Assembly: GCF_034190915.1 (NCBI RefSeq)
Contig: NW_026947488.1
Location: 1,994,501 to 2,058,500 of the forward strand
Length of the DNA stretch: 64,000 nt
Source of the DNA: Cavia porcellus
Lineage: Eukaryota; Chordata; Mammalia; Rodentia; Caviidae
Direction of reading: 5' to 3'
Shown here: positions 46,691 through 59,910 of the stretch, piece after piece
How positions within the stretch are numbered: the stretch's first letter is position 1
How the letters are laid out: every line of letters starts with the position of its first letter
Notes under the pieces: generated by a model
Told to the model about the DNA's origin: nothing
The model's database searches: none
The model's input: the letters and a program-made list of their open reading frames with translations, nothing else
Program-made: the position numbers and the translations under genes

Positions 46691-47980
46691 AAAGAGTTTC
46701 CCCTGGAGCCACCAAGGGCCAGCCCTGGGGGTCAGCAGCAGGGCCAGCCGCCTCTCTACTGCTGCCAGGACCACTATGACCCACCAGGACCATGACAGCA
46801 AGCCTTGCAGAGCGTTCAGTCACAGCCTGCTGGTGCCATCTCCACTCTGGATCCTTGGGGCCTGAGGTCCCCAACAGCCAAGGGTGCAAACCAGTTCCCA
46901 GTCTCTGCCCCACTCTCTGCAGACCTCAGGGTCAGGCCACACTCTGGGTGCCCACGGTAGTGCCTCCCCAGTGCCAGCCCAACATCTGCACAAGTAGCCT
47001 TCAACAGAAACTCCAGTGGCCCCCAGGATTCCAGCGAAGCCCACACCCTGGTAGCCATGAACTTGGCTACCTCCTACCCTGCAGGCCCTGGACCCTGGCC
47101 TGCCCCACCTCCCCCTCACCTACTGCACCCCTGGGCACCCCTGCCTGGCCCAAGCCTCTCCGTGTTGGGTCTGCATGGTGCCCCATCCCTGAGTTCCTCG
47201 GCATCACGGCTGGTTAACTCCAGAGACGGGGATCCCAACCAGCCATGCATGGCTGCATCCTAGAGCCCACACCGTGGGCAGGGGGGGCACCTGGCAATCA
47301 GGACCGAGGGACTCAGTCAGCGTCCCCAGTACCTCGCAGGCCCCCGGGGAGGCTGCACACGGGGCTGCGGTAGTGGGCAGTGCAGCTGGGAACCAGGACC
47401 AGCAAGGCCCCTGGCCACCCCTGTGCCCAGCTGCTGAGGCCGTGAGAGCACCCAGGAGGTGACCCAGTGGTGCCCCCACTTATCACCAAGAAAGGTGAAA
47501 GGGCGCAGCTCTGTCAAGGAGCAATCAAAGCAGTAAAGGGCTCCCGCCTCCCTCAGCCAGGAGACTCCCCGCCACACCCAGATCTTTCAGCCACCCTTGC
47601 CCAGAGCCTTACTGCCTGGGCCAGCCCACCCCTCCCCAGCCCAGCCCCTGACACTGAGCCCCGATTGGGGTCGGCCTTGGCCTGGAAGAGGCACCCAAGA
47701 CCCCAGGGTTCAGTCCCCATGACCTTGGAGTCACCTTGGGATGCAGGCAACGCAGGCCAGAAGGCAGCAGCGCTGACGGGGCCCACAGCATGGACACCTG
47801 CCCAGCAGGCAGTCAATGTGGGACAGCAGGTGGCTCCCTGTACTTCTCTGAGGCCATTTCCTCCTTTGAAAAGCGGAGGCCAAAGACAGCTTAGAGGAGA
47901 TGTGGGCAAGGCTGGAGCCTCCAAGACAGTGTAGGGGCAGGAAACAAACGTGGTCACTCTGAGGCTCGAGACTGGGCAGC

Positions 47981-48155
47981 TGCCAGACATGGTGGCTCAC
48001 ACCTGTAATCCCAGCACTGGGAAGGCTGAAGCAGGAGGATCGCTGCAGGTTAGAGGCCAGCCTAGGACACATAGTGAGTTTAAGGCCAGCCTGAAATACA
48101 CAGAGAAACTCTGTCTCAAAAAAGAAAAAAGAGAGAGACAGAGACAGAGAAAAAG
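47981..48155 (+). mobile_element. B1-like SINE
   Basis: ATGGTGGCTCACACCTGTAA, CCCAGCACTGGGAAGGC, a duplicated GGCCAGCCT segment, CTCTGTCTCAAAAAAG and a (GAGACA)n-rich tail. Confidence 0.9.
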
Positions 48156-48274
48156 TAAGTTTGAGAAGCACCCTGGGACCTGAGAGCGAGGACCAGGAGC
48201 TCCCACAGGAGCAGCCTCAGGGCTCCTGTACCGTCCAAACGAGCCCACACCTCTGTCCTGCTTGGGTCACGCAG

Positions 48275-48360
48275 GCCCTCTCTCTCGCTCTGTTTTCCCA
48301 CGTCCCTGTGTCTGCCCCTGTCTTCCTCTCCCTCTCTCCCTCTCTCCGTGTCTCTACCCT
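48275..48360. repeat. CT-rich low-complexity tract
   Basis: A pyrimidine-rich run of CTCTCTC and CCCTCTCTCC units. Confidence 0.65.
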
Positions 48361-49327
48361 TGGGTCTGCGTCTCTGTGCTTTCCGAGCAGGTCCAGCACA
48401 GCACAGGAAGCGCCATCTTCCTGAATGCTAGCTGGTGCTTTTTCTGCTGCAGGAGGGTGGGGCTGCCCGTTCCTCAGAGGGGCGGTGAAGCCTTCCCAGC
48501 AGGGCCCGAGTGTGCCCCACAGCCACTGCAGGCTCCATCACTCAAGGGGGACGTACCCTGATTTCACCAGTGGATCCATTTGGGGATGGGAGGCCAGGAC
48601 AGTGCCAGCAAGACTGGATTGCTGGACCTCAGCCTCCAGAATGCAGGCTGTGCCCTTCCGGTTCTGGGACAGGAAGAGCCAGGCCTGGGGTCCACGTGGA
48701 CAGCAAGGGGGGGGTCGGGGACTGAGAAGCCTGGTCCACCACAGTGTCACTCCAGAGTCTTAGGGGCCAAACTTCTCAACACTGAGGAATGTTTTCCACC
48801 CTGAGCAGCCAGGACTCTGCCACAGGAGGACAGAGCTGGCTTCATCCTGGTCTCATCAGAGGCACGTCTGATGAGGGGCTGGCTACCCCAGCACATGCCA
48901 GCGGTCCGTGTCTCAAGGAGTTCACCGAGGTTACTGAATCAGCCAGTGGGGCTCAGGGGTGAGCTCAGGGGTTGCCAAGGTAGTCTACGCCTTTATTGTC
49001 CCCTTGATAGTCATGGGACCCCCCTTCCCAGAGCCAGAGGACCATAGATATTCTGCCTCCAGGATGAGAGCTGATGGGGAGCCTGGTTGGGACAGGGTGA
49101 CCGTTCAGTGGGCACTGGGCATCAGGTTTCTGCCCCAGATGGTCCTCTGGAACCAGGCCAGCCTATAGAACCACTCTACCCCACCATGAAGGGGCACCAG
49201 CCTTCTGGGCATGCTCCCTGGGCCTGGTCAGTGGCATGGGCCAGGGCTGAGGTAGAGGCCTTCTGGGGAGCCCACTCAGATGCTACAGTTCAACAGAGAG
49301 AAGTCCACAACCCAGGGCAATGCTCCT

Positions 49328-49785
49328 CTGATGGTTGATACATTGTGTCAACTTGAGAAGTTTAGAAGCTTAACTAAGTAACTCAGTAATTCTGCATCCT
49401 AAAGAGCAGAGGATGTGCCCTAGGCCGCTGGATGTTGTGATTGTGTCAACTTGAGTTTAGGTGACTCAGTGGGGACCAAGTCCTCGCTTGCTTTATAAAC
49501 ATCCTTAGCCTGTGCAAGAGGAGGGTGTGGGTGTAAAGCACCACACTGGGGCAGGTAGCCTGCATACAATACAAGGGAGGAAGAGGTTCTCTTTCTCCAT
49601 TTTTGCTCTTCTTGCTTGTTCTGTCTTCCAGCACCATGAACTGTCACCCCTCTGCCATGCCATCCCACTTCAGAGCTGATCATAGACTGAAACCTCCACA
49701 AACTGTCAGCTAAATAAACCTTTCCTCCCTTAATTTTGGCATTGGGTATTTTGTCTCAGCAACGAGAGAAGTCCCCAGCATCCAG
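49328..49785. mobile_element. LTR-type repeat remnant
   Basis: The two TGTGTCAACTTGAG segments, and a 3' end with AAATAAACCTTTCCTCCC followed by GGTATTTTGTCTCAGCAAC, are typical of rodent non-autonomous LTR elements. In these the AATAAA is the element's own poly(A) signal. The family is not named and no coding capacity is present. Confidence 0.6.
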
Positions 49786-49789
49786 TTAG

Positions 49790-51190
49790 TAGTGCTTCCC
49801 CCAGAGCTCCATTCATGCAGCCACACAGAATTCTTGGCCTTGCTGCTGGCCAGAAAGAGGTGGCCAGGTCTCAGGTCCTGGGCTGAGCTGTCAGGAGTTA
49901 ATGACTTCAGGGACATCCATCACATCTGGGGCACACAGGGATCCTGGTGCAAAGGTTCCAGAGAAAAGAAAAACAGCCATAAACCAAAGGCCAGCACCTG
50001 GGTGACGGAGGTTCAGGCTGCAGTGGCACCCAGCAGAGAAGCTGGTGGTGTGGGGAGCCACCCCGGGCACTGGCTACTGGCAGGAGGGCACTGAGTGGGA
50101 ACACTGTGTCTGGACACTGGAGCTCTTCCCTGGCCAAGGCCTTCTGTGTGTGGGGCCCTTCACCCACTTAGGCTATCCTTTTTCAAGTTCCTCAGCTAAG
50201 CTTCCCAAGTGGTCACCATGTGCCAGGGCAGGCAGTGGATGCCAGGGTCCACAGTGAGCCAGACAGGCCCCAGAGCATGGCTTCTCCAGCACAGCACGGA
50301 GCCTCAGGTGTGGAGCCATGTCATGTCCCAAGGCCTCCTATAATACTGAGCCAGGAAAGCTGTTAAAGTGGGCCAACATTCAGCAAGGTGGATTCACAGC
50401 CTCCGCGCATCTCGCATCCAGGGTTCATCAGTGCCGCCATGAGCACAGCTGCGTGGGTGACAGGGCACACGGACATGGAGGGCTTCGCCCTGCATAGGGA
50501 GCTCCTGTTCCATGAGCCACTGACGGTGCACGTGGAGACATCACCCCCTGCAGCTGGTGCCAGGAGGCCAAGGGCCAGTGATGGGGAAGGGGAAGTCAGG
50601 CGGGAACAAGCTTCAGGCATCCAAAGTGGCCTCCTGTGGCCATCAGCCACAGCATCCCAGACTCAAGGGGCGAGCAGCCCCCCGGGAGGAAGGAGCCCTA
50701 AGACAGGCTGTTTTAAAGCTCCTGGGGAATGCCAGGAAGGCCTGGATGGCCTGGGGACCCAGTGAGCAAAGATTCGGGCGCCACCACTGTGTGCCAGGCA
50801 GGCGTGGGTAAAGTCAGGCTGGGTGCTCAGGGGCCGCCATCCCTTCCCAAGGGAGCAAACCTCCAGCCATCTGCTTGCTCAAGAGACTCCTTGTTCATGC
50901 AGCACAAGCCCAGTGAACGGTGTGGAAGAGGTGGACTGGGAGCCAAGCAGAGGTGCAGAGGGCAGATGGTGGTGGGCATTGCCAGGATACCAGACCCTGC
51001 GCCTGGCGACCCTCAGTCAGCGGGAGCCAGGACCTCCCACGGGGGCTGTGGGAACTGGGGGCACTAGCCTCCCTGGAAGAGATCCCTTCTGCCCTGGGGG
51101 CTCCAATAGCTTCCCAGATTATTCTCCAACAGCTTTTAGAGAAGGTCAGAGCAGGCAGGGCCCAAAGCCAGGCCAGTCACCCTCCACACA
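49790..51190. other. Intergenic, no gene recognised
   Basis: Unique-looking sequence without recognisable exons or SINEs. Confidence 0.5.
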
Positions 51191-51195
51191 TCTGG

Positions 51196-51500
51196 AGCTG
51201 TGGCTGAAATGTGTCCCCAAAATACTCGTTGAAGGCCAGACCTCAAGGCCCCAGAATGTGATGATATACGTGGGTCACTGCCAATGTGATTAGCTAAGAC
51301 CAGGTCACAACAGGATTGGGTGGGTCCCCATCCGGTGTGACAGTGTCCCATGAGGAGGGGAAATTAGGTGCAGGTGCCAGAAGAAGGCCACACAGAGGTG
51401 GAGGCAGAGGTTAGGGTAAACATTCAGCAACCAGGGGCACCCAACCTCAGCAGCAGCCGGAGGAGTTGGAGGGGCCGGGAGCAACCTGGTAGCCTCTCGA
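51196..51500. mobile_element. Ancient mammalian interspersed repeat fragment
   Basis: GCTGAAATGTGTCCCCAAAA, CCAGAATGTGATGATAT, GATTGGGTGGGTCCCCATCC and GAGGGGAAATTAGG follow the order of a widespread old mammalian repeat. The family name is left open. Confidence 0.5.
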
Positions 51501-54500
51501 GCCAGCTTCGCCGCGCCTTGGGTTTCAGACTGGAGCTCACATCTGCAGGGCAGTGGAGCAGCCTTGAAACGCCACCTCCCCCCACCCACTGGAGTTGCCC
51601 ACCCAGGTAGGAGACTTCACTCAGCCCTGAGACCGCATCCCAAACGCTGCCCGAGCCTGGATCTTCTCACGAGCGACGCAGCTGCCCTGCACCGCTGAAT
51701 CCGAATCCCTGAGCTCCTTGTCGGCCTCCTCACACAGGCAAGGAGACCGCAGCCCAGGTGCTCAGGGTCAGCAGCAGATGCTGAGTCCAGCTGCTCCGCT
51801 GCACCCACATCAGAGAGAAGCTCAGGTGTGCTCAGCACGTGCCCCCAGCGACCCCTGTCGGGTCAGTTACTGTGCTCTGAAATGCCCTTGTCATCTGTGT
51901 CCATCGGAAAGTCCAGCAGCACCCAGCAGAAGCAGAACACAAGCCCTGGGGTGATTTCAGATGTGGCTGTGGCCACCATGAGGGAACAAAGGAAAACGAT
52001 GCCTGTTATTTCCTAAGATGCTGGACCCAGAGCACCCACCTGCTGTGTCAGCAGGCTGACACCTGCCAGGTCCTCCCTGTGCCATGCGGGGTCTGCACTG
52101 ACCCTGGTGCGGCTGGACCAGCCTGGCTGTAGCAGCTGTGTGAGCCCCTGGCCACTGTGCTGCAGGAGGCCCAGCCCAGGGTGGGGCTCAGCCCATCTCG
52201 TCCCCATTTTCCTGCCCTCACTGAGAAGGCAAGGCCCCCACCCTGGTTGATTACCAGGGAGCAGTGGAGGAGGGGGCCAAGGTCTGCATCTGCATGTGGG
52301 GGAGGCTGGACCCAGGGTAGGAAGGGGGTGCAGGTGGAGGGAGCTGACCTGACCCCGGACCCCCCTACCCAGCAGGCAGAGAGGGTGACTCGGAAAAGGA
52401 GCAGGAGGGAGAGCAGACACACAGGGAGAGGCAAGGCCTTCTCCTCACTCAGGGCCTGGCCGGCACCCCCTGTGCTCAGAGCCCGAGGGCCTGGTCAGCT
52501 CGGGGAAGGTGAGGTTCTGGCAGGCAGCCCCCCTCTGTGATGGATGGGGTGGGTTTTCCATGCTGCCTCCCAGCCCGCACCCCAGAGCACCTCAGCCCCA
52601 GTGGGGGTGAGGGTCATGCCAGGCTGTGCCACTGGGCTGAGACGCCTGCTGATGCCCCGGGGCAGGTGGGACCCCTCACCCTCTTCTCACCACTGCACCC
52701 CTGCCACCGCTGGACTGGGCAGACGGGCCATGCTGGCTGGGAACCAAGTGCCCAAGGAACGGCCAGGAGCCCCACCAGTGAGACAGGAAGGAAGAAACAA
52801 GCGGATGGAGGTGTTCCCAGGGGGAACGCCTATGCTGTCCCCACGCCGAGGCAGAGGCGCTGCGCACAGAGACTTCGGGGAGCCCACCAGCCAGAACGGC
52901 AAGCCCCAGTCCTGGTCCTCATGGGTCCTCCAATTCCCAGGCATGAGGCCTGGATGGATTCTTGCACCCTCCAGCAGCACCATCCTCAGGGAAGGGCAAG
53001 TGGTGTGGCTGGGAGCAGGAGCCCAGGCCAGACCCCACGGCTCTGACCCCAGCTCTGACCCAGCCTGGCTGTGTGGTCTCAGGCAAATCACTGGACCTCT
53101 CTGTGTCTCTGCTTGGAGTGGCCATTGGTTGGGTGAGGCAGAGTAGGGGGTGTGGGAGAAGGGAAGGTGAACGTGAGACCCTCTTGGCTCTGCAAAAAAA
53201 TGCAGCCCCCAGGAGGGTACACCACCCGCCCCCCGGCAGTCTGCACCAACCTGTAGACCAAGCTGCCAGGCAAGCCGGCACCCATGCCCCTCCCGGCACT
53301 GATGCACAGACATGTCCTGGAGGCGGGTGCTCCTGGGACCAAGGACCCGTTCCAAGTCCACTCATCTCTAGCAGGAGGCTGTGCTCACCCCACACGGCAG
53401 AGGCCAGGGCATTGCAAGCCCAGCCCAGGCACAGGGCTGCCCTCTCCTGCTGGGACACAGATGGGGACAGGAGGCACAGTGCCCTCCCCCTTTGCACATG
53501 ACCTGCCCCTAGGGGTAGCCTCCAGCTTCGGGTAAAGGGCACTGAGCCCCCAGTCTGGACAGCATGCTCTGGGAGGCCACAAGCACATGTGGGGCACCAT
53601 GAGAAGAGGGTGGCTCACCCAGAGGCCCAGTGCCTCCTTCCTGGGCCTTCCCAGGGGCTCCCAGACATGCAGCAGGCAGCAGGGCAGGGCTCCATGGCCA
53701 GCAATGCGCTCAGGAGCAAGAACCACAGATGGGGTGGGCTCTGCAGAGCTTTCTGACACCACTGAGGCCAGTGGGGCTTACACAGTCCTGAGGAATCATG
53801 GGCTCCAGGTAGGGCCCTCAGGGACCCCATCAAAGGACCTGGAAAGCGGCTCCTGCACCCTAGTCTGCCTACCCAGCTTTATTAATGAGCTAGGTCTCGC
53901 CAGCAGAGACCAACAAGGTTGCAAAGGATGTGTAGGAGTTCACCAGATGGGGAGAGCTGGACTTCTGAGCTGGACAACCAGAAGCACTGAGGTGTGTAAG
54001 GCCCCTACTTGCCCCTGTGTGAGACCTCGGGCCATGGCAACCCCTCTTGAGTGCCCTCATCCCTCCTCCTCTGTTAATGTCCCTCCTGGCCCCTGCCAGC
54101 TGCATTTCAATCCGGCAAGCACGGCAAGGTGGGTTAAAGTGGCTGTCCTGCCCACTCCTCCCGCCCTGCCAGAGCCAGGCACAGTGTCCGCTCCTCTCTC
54201 TGCCCGGCTGTCCCAGAGCAGCCCTGAGCTTCCCGGCATGACAGGATTCGCCCCGCCTGTGCGGGGGATTGCCTTGGTGGCGGGGGAAACTATTAATTTT
54301 AAAACTGTGACAACACGGGTCGGGTCAGAACGGAGATGAGTGCAGCCTCCCTAGGGAGCCCTGGACGGGGCAGAACAGTTTCTTTTCCTCCCTGCCGGAT
54401 GTGTTTGCTTCCTAGGATTAGAACTCGAAGCAGCCGGCACGCAGTCCTCCCAGCGACGTCCTCCTGTCCTCGCTGCCCTGTGCCCTCTTCCCGCTCGCCC

Positions 54501-56195
54501 CCCACCTGCAGGAGCCTCCAGGGGAACTGTGGGGGCCAGAGTGCCACCAAGTCCCTCCTGCAGCATGCAGTGGGGTTTGCTAAGAGCAAGGGCAGGTCCT
54601 GGCCTCAGTTTCTCAATCTGTGTACAGGAGATAAGACTCAGGCTCTCCTGGGGCTCCCCCAACACTGCACTGAGACCCCTCCCCACCAATTCGGAACAGC
54701 CCGGAGCAGAGTCAGGAAGGCTGCTTTAGCCACAACCTGGCAACCAGGGCCCTGGCTGGCTGTCACCAGGACCTGGCCATTGCTCTGCAGGTCTGGACCC
54801 ATGACCAGCTCTCAGGCCTCCTGGCCACATGTCCCAGAGCAAATGACCTCCTCCCTGTGCCTCAGTGAGCTCACTTGGTAAATGGGTTTGACAAGAATGC
54901 TGGCTTAGGGCAGCTGCCAGGATTCAGAGGGACAATGGCAACAGCCTTCGTAGGGGGTAGGACTAAAGAGCCATGTCCACAGACAGGGAGAAAAGGCCAG
55001 GCAGGCACCCCAGGAACTCCTCATAGACACGGCTTCCTGCACCCAGCCCCAGGAGGCTCCGGCCTCTGGCTGAGTCTGCCCACTCCCTGCCTTGCTAGGA
55101 CCAGTCTACTCATCTGTCACGCATCGACACCAAGCTCCTAACCTGAGCCCAGGCAGGGCAAAGAGGGACAGCGCCTCAGGGGAGCCCAAGCAGACAGCAG
55201 GGAGGGGAAGGTCCCAGGACAGAAAAGGGGAGAGGGGATGGCTCTGGTTGTGCTCTTGGACAAAGTTGTGCCCAAGGTGGGGACACTGGTAACTAGAGGA
55301 CAGAGGGCAGAGCCCTGGCACCTCGTGTAGGGAGCAGGCTAGGACCAGACACCCTCTGTGACCCAGGCAGCACCAAACATGTGGTGAGGCCTGGGCTGCT
55401 GGGTCCCCAGAAGCCCCAGGGACCTGGACACCCCCCAGGGCTGTTCCACCTCCCACCACCGGATGCAGCCCCATCCAAGTCACACCCCCGCAGGCCACCC
55501 CAGGAAGGATGCTGCAGTCACTGCCACAGAGGGAGCCCCACCTCCAGCTTGGCCAGGACCTTTGCCATCGCCATCGGGTGCTCTGGGCCTGCCCCACTTT
55601 GGCCAGCTTGGCTCAGAGCAGTGGTGGGGTGGTCAGTCTTCTGGCCCGGTGTGATTGGCAGGGCCCTCGGGCCAGGGACACAGAGCCTGTACCCCTGCCC
55701 CGGCCAACCTCAAGCTCTCCCAGCATCTCCCCACTCACCCTCAGCCCCTCCATCCGCCTCTGAGGAGCTGGCTCTCCAGACCCCCAGTTTTTGAAGCATC
55801 CCAGTCTGGGCTCCTCTCCACTTCTCACAGCCTCCTTCCCAGAGAGCTGCTTTTATAAAGTCATTGGCCAAGTGCTGGAAAGCAAACTGAATAGCTAAAC
55901 CTACCTCAAAGTCACTTCCCCTAGGAGTACCACTCGTCTCCTTCTGGGCCCTCAGAGCCCCAAAGAGCTCACTCTCCAATGGTCATCCTCTGCTGTCCCC
56001 ACAAAGGTGACGGACCTGCCACACACAGGGGAATTCCACACTCTGGAATTTAGGTTTGCAGATGGAGCAGTGTCCTGACCAAAGGGTATCCTATGACTTG
56101 GTAGCCTCTGCAGGGTGTGGGCAAGAAAATGCTGTCCTCTGGGCAGGAGCCCAACCCAAGGTGACAGTGACACTCCTCACTCAGGAGCAAGCTGT
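51501..56195. other. Intergenic, no gene recognised
   Basis: GC-rich unique sequence. A CpG-bearing patch with AACTATTAATTTTAAAAC at about 54240-54480 may be a conserved element. Several 200- to 250-codon frames on both strands have no recognisable domains. Confidence 0.5.
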
Positions 56196-56197
56196 CA

Positions 56198-56395
56198 TCC
56201 TTTATTTTATTTTATTTCCTTCAACACTGGAGGTTGGACCCAAGGCCTTCTTCACTGAGCTGCCTCCTGACCCCTTTTGTATCTCATTTGGAGACAGTCT
56301 TGCTAGACAGCTAAGTCGCTCAGACTGAACTCAACTTGCAGTCCTGTCTCTGCCTCCTAGGATTCTGGGGTTACAGGCATAATCCAGCTAGCTCT
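56198..56395 (-). mobile_element. Old B1/ID composite SINE, reverse orientation
   Basis: A (TTTAT)n tail, an ID-like decayed segment (CACTGGAGGTTGGACCC, CACTGAGCTGCC), then a B1-like segment (GAGACAGTCTTGCTAG, TGCCTCCTAGGATTC, GGGGTTACAGGC). Confidence 0.6.
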
Positions 56396-56599
56396 GCTGT
56401 TTTAAAGTAGATCAAATCCCCGACCAGATCTGCACACCCCCGCACACCCCTTTTCCCAGAGCAGAGCTGAAATTTTCCAGAACAAGGCTGCTGTCCAGGA
56501 AGGCAGAGACCAGAGCAGTCTCAGCTCCTGCCCACCGTGAACAGGAGAAGCCTGGTGCAGAGTGGTTCCAGCTGCTGCAGGGGCACTGACAGTGGTGCT

Positions 56600-56620
56600 C
56601 ACACACACACACACACACAC
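56600..56620. repeat. (CA)n microsatellite
   Basis: Ten CA dinucleotides in tandem. Confidence 0.9.
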
Positions 56621-57012
56621 CGTCACAGGACCTCTTGGGTATGCCCACTCAGGCTCTGCATCTACAGACCAGGCACCCTGGGCACATGATACACAGAGGG
56701 CAGCGCTGCAGCGGGGCTGGACAGGGATGGGGTCCTCGGAGCCCTGGGCATGAGCCGCACCAGGCTTTCAGGTAGGGGCAAGGACCGGGCACTCCAGCAC
56801 TCTCGACCATTAGCTTTGTGCAGTGGGGGACAGAATCGCCAGGTCCCTTCCAGGTCAGGCAGCTCTGAACTCCAAGAGCAGTTCCCAACAGAAGGCATAG
56901 GTGCGAGCCGTAGTCCCCCACCTTTGGGGTCCCCCTAAGGGCCCAGACTCCGTCTGCCTGGTGCACAGATAGGGGCTGTGGAGGCAGAGTTGTGAGCCTC
57001 TGACCTCTTGAT

Positions 57013-57262
57013 GCCCAGCTATGGGTCATGGAGAAGCAGGCGTGTGCTACTAGGGACACAGGTGTGTGTGGCTGCAGGGACATGTGTGGGCCCGCAGGGG
57101 CCCAGAGTATGCTTTGGGGACACAAGTGCAGACTACTGGAGACAGGTGTGTGGTTCTCGGGACTTGGCATAGGCTGCTGGGGACACAGGTGTGGGTCACT
57201 GCAGGCACAGGTGTGTGTGCTGGGGACACAGGGGTGGCTGTGGGAGCACATGCAGCTACCGG
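57013..57262. repeat. 20- to 22-bp minisatellite
   Basis: Around ten degenerate units of the form GGACACAGGTGTGGGCTGCTG, with unit starts near 57055, 57079, 57099, 57119, 57140, 57161, 57181, 57204, 57223 and 57244. Confidence 0.72.
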
Positions 57263-58555
57263 AGAGACAGCTACCACCTGTGAAGGGGGCTTCAGCGCCA
57301 GACCCAGGGCCCCACCTGGGTTTTCCCTCCCTCCCCTCCCATCCTTCCTTGCTTCCCCCTCTGCTGGCTGGGCAGGCGAGGCAAGCATGGTGTCCACCAC
57401 CCAGGGCTCACAGCTGGGACTCTAGTCAGGTCACCTGAGAACAGGTGACATAGGCTTCTGCCCCACTGGCCCTGTACCTGTGGACCTGGATTTTCTGGGC
57501 CCACATACTCATCTACCCTGCCCGCCTCTGCCTGCCAGCGACCCTCGGTGGGCGGGGGCCGGGGTCTCCAAAGGCCTGACTCTGGCCATGCTGGCACATG
57601 TGAGAAGCTTCTGCCCAACTCAGAAGGGCTCTATGGGGCCCCAAGCAAGCAAGGACCCCAGGCTCACAGCCGCCCACCCAGGTCACAGCACCCTGGGACC
57701 TCCATATCTCCTGTGACAGGATGACAACTGTGCCTAGAGCACGAGCCCAGAGGGCGGCCCGGGGGCTGAGCGGGGTCCTGCCAGTAGGCACAGAGCCAGG
57801 TGAACACAGGTGCTGACCAGCACACGTGCTGCGGCCGCTGTTACCACTGCCCGAGAGGCCCTGAGAGAGAGGTGACAGGGGCTGAGGAAGGGCTGCCTTG
57901 AGGTTCTCAGGCTCAGACTTGCCACTTTTCCCAGGGAACCTGGACCCCACTCCCAGGATGGGGCACCCCCAAGCAGTGCCTCCCCCACAGGAGCCAGAGA
58001 CCTCCCCACAGGGCCCTGCTACCCGGTGCCAGGGCCCCAGCCCTCCAGGGCTCCCTCCACTGGCTCCATCCTCGAGGGCCTCACCCACTGCCCCTCGGCC
58101 CCTGGATGACGCCATGACCCAGGTGTCCCAACGTCCAGGGCATCCTGGGGCCAGCCCCGTACTGGGCTCGAGCACATCTTCCGAAGGACTGAGGATGTCA
58201 CGCCGCACGCCTGGGCAGTGGCTTGGCCGCCACTTCTGGCGCCAGCTGTGGGCTCTGAGGCCAGGCAGCTGGTGAGGCGCTGGCAGCTCATTGGCACTTG
58301 GAGACCAACCAGACCCCCAGTCCGTCACCCCGGCTCAGACAGCACCAACATCACACTGTGAGGCCGGGGAGCATGCCGCCACCTGTCCTCCCAGCAGCTC
58401 TGCACCCCACACCCTCCCCTGGACACCACGGGCCCGCCCGGGCCCAGAGCTCCACCCCGAAGGTCTGGCTCCCCGACAGGAAGGTCCCAGTCCTGTCCTC
58501 TTTTTTCCCACCAAAGACAAGTTCTCTGCACAAGGCTTTGATCTTCCCTAAAGTG
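57263..58555. other. Intergenic, no gene recognised
   Basis: GC-rich with a 271-codon minus-strand frame (57513-58328) that has no known motif and is treated as chance. Confidence 0.5.
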
Positions 58556-58559
58556 CTTC

Positions 58560-58700
58560 GGCTTCTGCTCCATGTCGGTCATGGCATTGACAATTGTTTA
58601 TTAGTTCTAAAATAGCCAAGACTCATGTCAAACATTCCGCATGTTAGAAAAATGTTTATGAAGTGTTATCATCGTTTATGTAACCGTGCGTGTTGGGAAA
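58560..58700. promoter_or_regulatory. Candidate enhancer with FOX, GATA, TEAD and SOX-type motifs
   Basis: In 90 bp there are forkhead sites TGTTTAT (58595-58601 and 58653-58659) and a related CGTTTATG (58673-58680). A GATA site TTATCA (58666-58671), a TEAD site ACATTCC (58632-58638) and a SOX-like ACAATTG (58590-58596) lie among them. The combination is typical of foregut endoderm or cardiac enhancers, fitting GATA5 expression. It lies 23.7 kb past the stop codon. Confidence 0.4.
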
Positions 58701-59910
58701 GAAACATAGAACACAGCAGACCACACAGGCCAAGCTCAGCCCTGCCCGGGGCGGGGGTCCTGGAGCTGGCCACTCAGGGCTGGTGCCAAGGAAACACCCA
58801 GGCCACCCAGGCCACCCAGGCCCCAGGCTTCCAGGCCCAAGAGAAAGAGGCACCCATTCACCCCCTACTGGAAGCACAAGGTCCCCCGCCTGTCCCGGGT
58901 CAAGACAACGACCTGCCTATAGGCTTGCTGGAGCTTCAAGTGTACATTGGCTGTGCCACTGCCTGAGTAGGACGCCAGCTCCTCTGCCTGCTCTGGATGT
59001 GCCAGGACGAACAGGGGTTTCCCATGGCACTCCCCAGGGCCAGCCCAGGTCAGGCCCAGGCAGAACCTCAAGGCCAACATCCACACGGCTCCTTCTTCCA
59101 TGGGCCTTGAATATCTGCAGGATAGAAGTCTGCTTCCATGCATGTTGTCACTGCAGAGAATTATTCTGCATGAGGAGGGGGCACCTGGGCCAACCACAAA
59201 GGGGTTCCAGCTGCCACTCACCAGTGGTGGTACAGCCTGACCCCTGCATCAGGGAAAGCAGCCATGAGAATGGCTAAAATTCAGGGGCCACCAAGCGCAG
59301 GCCCAGCAGTGGAGCCACTGAGGTGTCCTGCGTCAAAGAGGAGGCAGAGGACACCACTGCAGAATGACCCGGGCAGTGCACTGTAGAGCTCCACAGACAC
59401 TGAGCATGGGTGCCGGCTCCCCAGCTTGGAGTTCACCTTAGAAAGGAAACCCCGCGTCCACACAAAACCCTGCACACTGTTGTCTAGCGCAGAACGTGGT
59501 CACAGCCACATGGCTGCTGACAGGTAAGCAGACACCTGAGGCCACCCACATGGGGACGCTGCTCGGCCTGGGCCCGAAGAGTCTCCACCAAGCCCTTCCG
59601 ACCAGAAGCAGCAGCTGCAGAGGGGCGCGGGCTTGGTGGCTCCCCTCACGTGAGCTCAGGCTAACCTGGAGGCAGCAAGAGGGCATTGACTGTGTCTGGG
59701 GGAGGGGACACTCACCAGACGGGGTACCCGGCTCGCTCAGCTGAACACAAGTGTCTGGACTCATCCAAGGGAACACCCGAGACCAAGCGTGTTTCTACGT
59801 GGATCAGCTAACAAGATGACATCTCCAGGCAAACGCTCAGCAGAGGTTAGGAGCCACAGCTCCTACGACACAGAGAAAATGTCTCAAAATCTGGGTAAAA
59901 TACCCAAAAG

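Noticed and set aside
53587..54339. 250-codon open frame on the plus strand
   Set aside because: No motif or promoter, and frames overlap in both directions.
57355..57375. CTCF-like CCAGCAGAGGGGGA on the minus strand
   Set aside because: The C of the GGC core is replaced, so it is a low-quality match.
57513..58328. 271-codon open frame on the minus strand
   Set aside because: No recognisable domain, splice signals or CpG-island start.
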